A model generated the notes under the pieces. That model worked only from the letters and a program-made list of their open reading frames with translations. It was not told the DNA's origin and ran no database searches. DNA of 7,110 nucleotides, taken from assembly GCA_002348005.1 (NCBI GenBank), contig DDYQ01000140.1, positions 1-7,110 of the forward strand, read 5' to 3'. The DNA is from Desulfobacteraceae bacterium UBA2230 (GTDB lineage: Bacteria; Desulfobacterota; Desulfobacteria; Desulfobacterales; Desulfosarcinaceae). The position numbers and the translations under genes are program-made. Every line of letters starts with the position of its first letter. Position 1 is the stretch's first letter. Positions 6,328 through 7,110 of this stretch are shown here, one piece after another.

Positions 6328-6367
6328 GACGCATTCTCCTGTTGAAATTTTAATTACGGCCTGTTCA

Positions 6368-6381
6368 ATGGTGGCGACCAT
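6368..6381. repeat. Short inverted repeat upstream of yjbQ
   Basis: ATGGT (6368-6372) and ACCAT (6377-6381) flank GGCG, about 40 nt upstream of the yjbQ start. It could be a small operator, but five-base arms often arise by chance. The rest of 6382-6505 shows only AACCGGTT (6467-6474) and a GCAGG/CCTGC hairpin (6479-6495). Confidence 0.2.
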
Positions 6382-6531
6382 CCCTCAAAGATCAAGCCGC
6401 CTGATGGACATTTCGAACTGAGTCCGGTTTGCGGAACGATCTGCCGGATTGCATTTCGTGTATCTTAACCGGTTCCGTGCAGGACAAATCCCTGCTGGAG
6501 CAGCTTTGAACTTGCTTTTTTTCGACAAATT

Positions 6532-6537
6532 TACAAT
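6532..6537 (+). promoter_or_regulatory. Candidate -10 box for the riboswitch-antiporter transcript
   Basis: TACAAT matches TATAAT at five of six positions. Transcription would begin near 6544, about ten bases before the riboswitch aptamer, which is the expected arrangement. The -35 box is unclear: TTGCTT (6512-6517) gives a 14-nt spacer and TTGAAC (6506-6511) gives 20 nt. Confidence 0.4.
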
Positions 6538-6550
6538 ACATGAATCAAGT

Positions 6551-6604
6551 GATTGGGGATGGAGTCCCCCATATAACCGCCCGGGCCGGGCTGATGACTC
6601 CTGC
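6551..6604 (+). promoter_or_regulatory. Fluoride riboswitch aptamer (crcB motif)
   Basis: The sequence reproduces the fluoride aptamer architecture. The first stem is GGGG (6555-6558) with CCCC (6567-6570), closing a loop that begins AUGGAGUC. A linker AUAUAACC follows. The second hairpin is GCCC (6579-6582) with GGGC (6588-6591). The conserved CUGAUG then leads to the tail ACUCC-UGC. The loop GGAGTC (6561-6566) pairs with GACTCC (6596-6601) to form the diagnostic pseudoknot. The conserved GAUG, AUAUAAC-type linker and CUGAUG match well-studied examples such as those from Thermotoga petrophila and Pseudomonas syringae. Fluoride binding should stabilise the pseudoknot and switch on the downstream antiporter gene. 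Confidence 0.92.
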
Positions 6605-6655
6605 CTGCAGCAATGTACGGTGGGATATCTAAATCAGGTCCGCAGGCGGTTTTTT
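6601..6655 (+). terminator. Intrinsic terminator of the fluoride riboswitch expression platform
   Basis: CTGCCTGC (6601-6608) pairs with GCAGGCGG (6642-6649), with one G-U pair, followed by six T residues (6650-6655). The left arm begins inside the aptamer: it uses the last pseudoknot base and the conserved TGC tail. Ligand-stabilised aptamer and terminator therefore compete, which predicts an ON switch with fluoride. The loop is long (6609-6641). The T run ends 48 nt before the antiporter start codon. Confidence 0.8.
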
Positions 6656-6703
6656 AGTTCCCCGAGACAGCGTGTCCCGCAGGTGCAAACGAGAGGAAAC
6701 CTT

Positions 6704-7110
6704 ATGACCGAAACCTGGTTTCTGGCCACCCTGTGGCTAGGTCTGGCCTTGATCGCGACCTTGATTTCGATATGGTTGCGCATCGCCACCGCCCTTTCAG
6801 AAATCGTCGTGGGCACCGTCGCCCAGTTGATCATCGGGGCGGTGATCGGAACCGCGGTGCTGGGCGTTCACGAACCCTGGATCAAGTTTCTGGCCGGCAC
6901 CGGGGCGATTATCCTGACCTTTCTGGCCGGCGCGGAGCTCGATCCGGAAGTCTTCAAGCTCAAATGGAAAGAGGCCACGGCCCTGGGCATCGCCGGTTTC
7001 GTGGCGCCTTTTCTGGGTTGCGCAGCCGTGGCGTATTACTGGCTGGGCTGGGGCAGCCAGGCAAGCTGGATCGCGGGAGTGGCCCTTTCCACCACCTCGG
7101 TGGCGGTGGT
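6704..7110 (+). CDS. CPA2-family cation:proton antiporter, N-terminal part (cut by window edge)
   Basis: 135 codons are visible from ATG 6704, with no stop before the window ends. A GAGAGGA at 6691-6697 sits 6 nt before the start. The sequence is strongly hydrophobic, with membrane helices at about 5-27, 33-55, 59-77, 92-113 and 120-135. LTFLAGAELDP (71-81) and GVALSTTSVAVV at the visible end are hallmarks of the CPA2 Na+/H+ exchanger superfamily (KefB/NapA/GerN-like). It probably exchanges Na+ or K+ for protons across the inner membrane. Any C-terminal TrkA-N or other domain lies outside the window, so a Kef-type channel cannot be excluded. Control by a fluoride riboswitch suggests a role in fluoride stress, such as pH or ion homeostasis, or possibly fluoride handling itself (inference). 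Confidence 0.88.
   Translation, partial: MTETWFLATLWLGLALIATLISIWLRIATALSEIVVGTVAQLIIGAVIGTAVLGVHEPWIKFLAGTGAIILTFLAGAELDPEVFKLKWKEATALGIAGFVAPFLGCAAVAYYWLGWGSQASWIAGVALSTTSVAV

Noticed and set aside
6634..6834. Open frame of 66 codons on the - strand
   Set aside because: It overlaps the riboswitch terminator and the antiporter start, both strongly supported on the + strand.

Overview
The window looks like chromosomal DNA from a GC-rich anaerobic bacterium. My best guess is a sulfate-reducing or syntrophic member of the Desulfobacterota (Desulfobacteraceae-like). This is inferred from an RnfB protein fused to a GltD-type flavoprotein, a NuoF-type ferredoxin tail upstream of it, RseC, a zinc-ribbon PilZ protein and a DUF3108 protein. 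No marker gene in the window settles the taxonomy. I see no insertion sequence, phage gene, CRISPR array, tRNA or rRNA.

Left part, about 1-3264, all on +: a redox and membrane-electron-transfer operon. It holds the 3' end of a protein with a double [4Fe-4S] ferredoxin tail (probably NuoF/HydB-like), a 673-residue RnfB/GltD-like fusion, an RseC-family membrane protein, and a small zinc-ribbon PilZ protein. The fusion probably links a flavin centre to a chain of iron-sulfur clusters at the membrane. RseC is a regular companion of Rnf/Rsx systems.

Middle part, about 3265-5223: a hairpin follows the PilZ gene. A sigma70-like promoter with an embedded dyad then leads into a second operon of two exported proteins: a DUF3108 protein and a SurA/PrsA-type parvulin peptidyl-prolyl isomerase. 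Both probably act in the cell envelope.

Right part, about 5224-7110: a gene-free stretch of about 400 bases carries the promoter and leader of a CspA-family cold-shock gene that starts with TTG. That gene and a convergent YjbQ/UPF0047 gene on the - strand share a strong bidirectional intrinsic terminator. Divergent from yjbQ lies a clear fluoride (crcB-motif) riboswitch with its own intrinsic terminator. It controls a CPA2-family cation:proton antiporter whose 5' end is cut by the window edge. This is the most interesting locus in the window: the riboswitch governs an ion antiporter rather than the usual CrcB/Fluc or CLC-F fluoride exporter.
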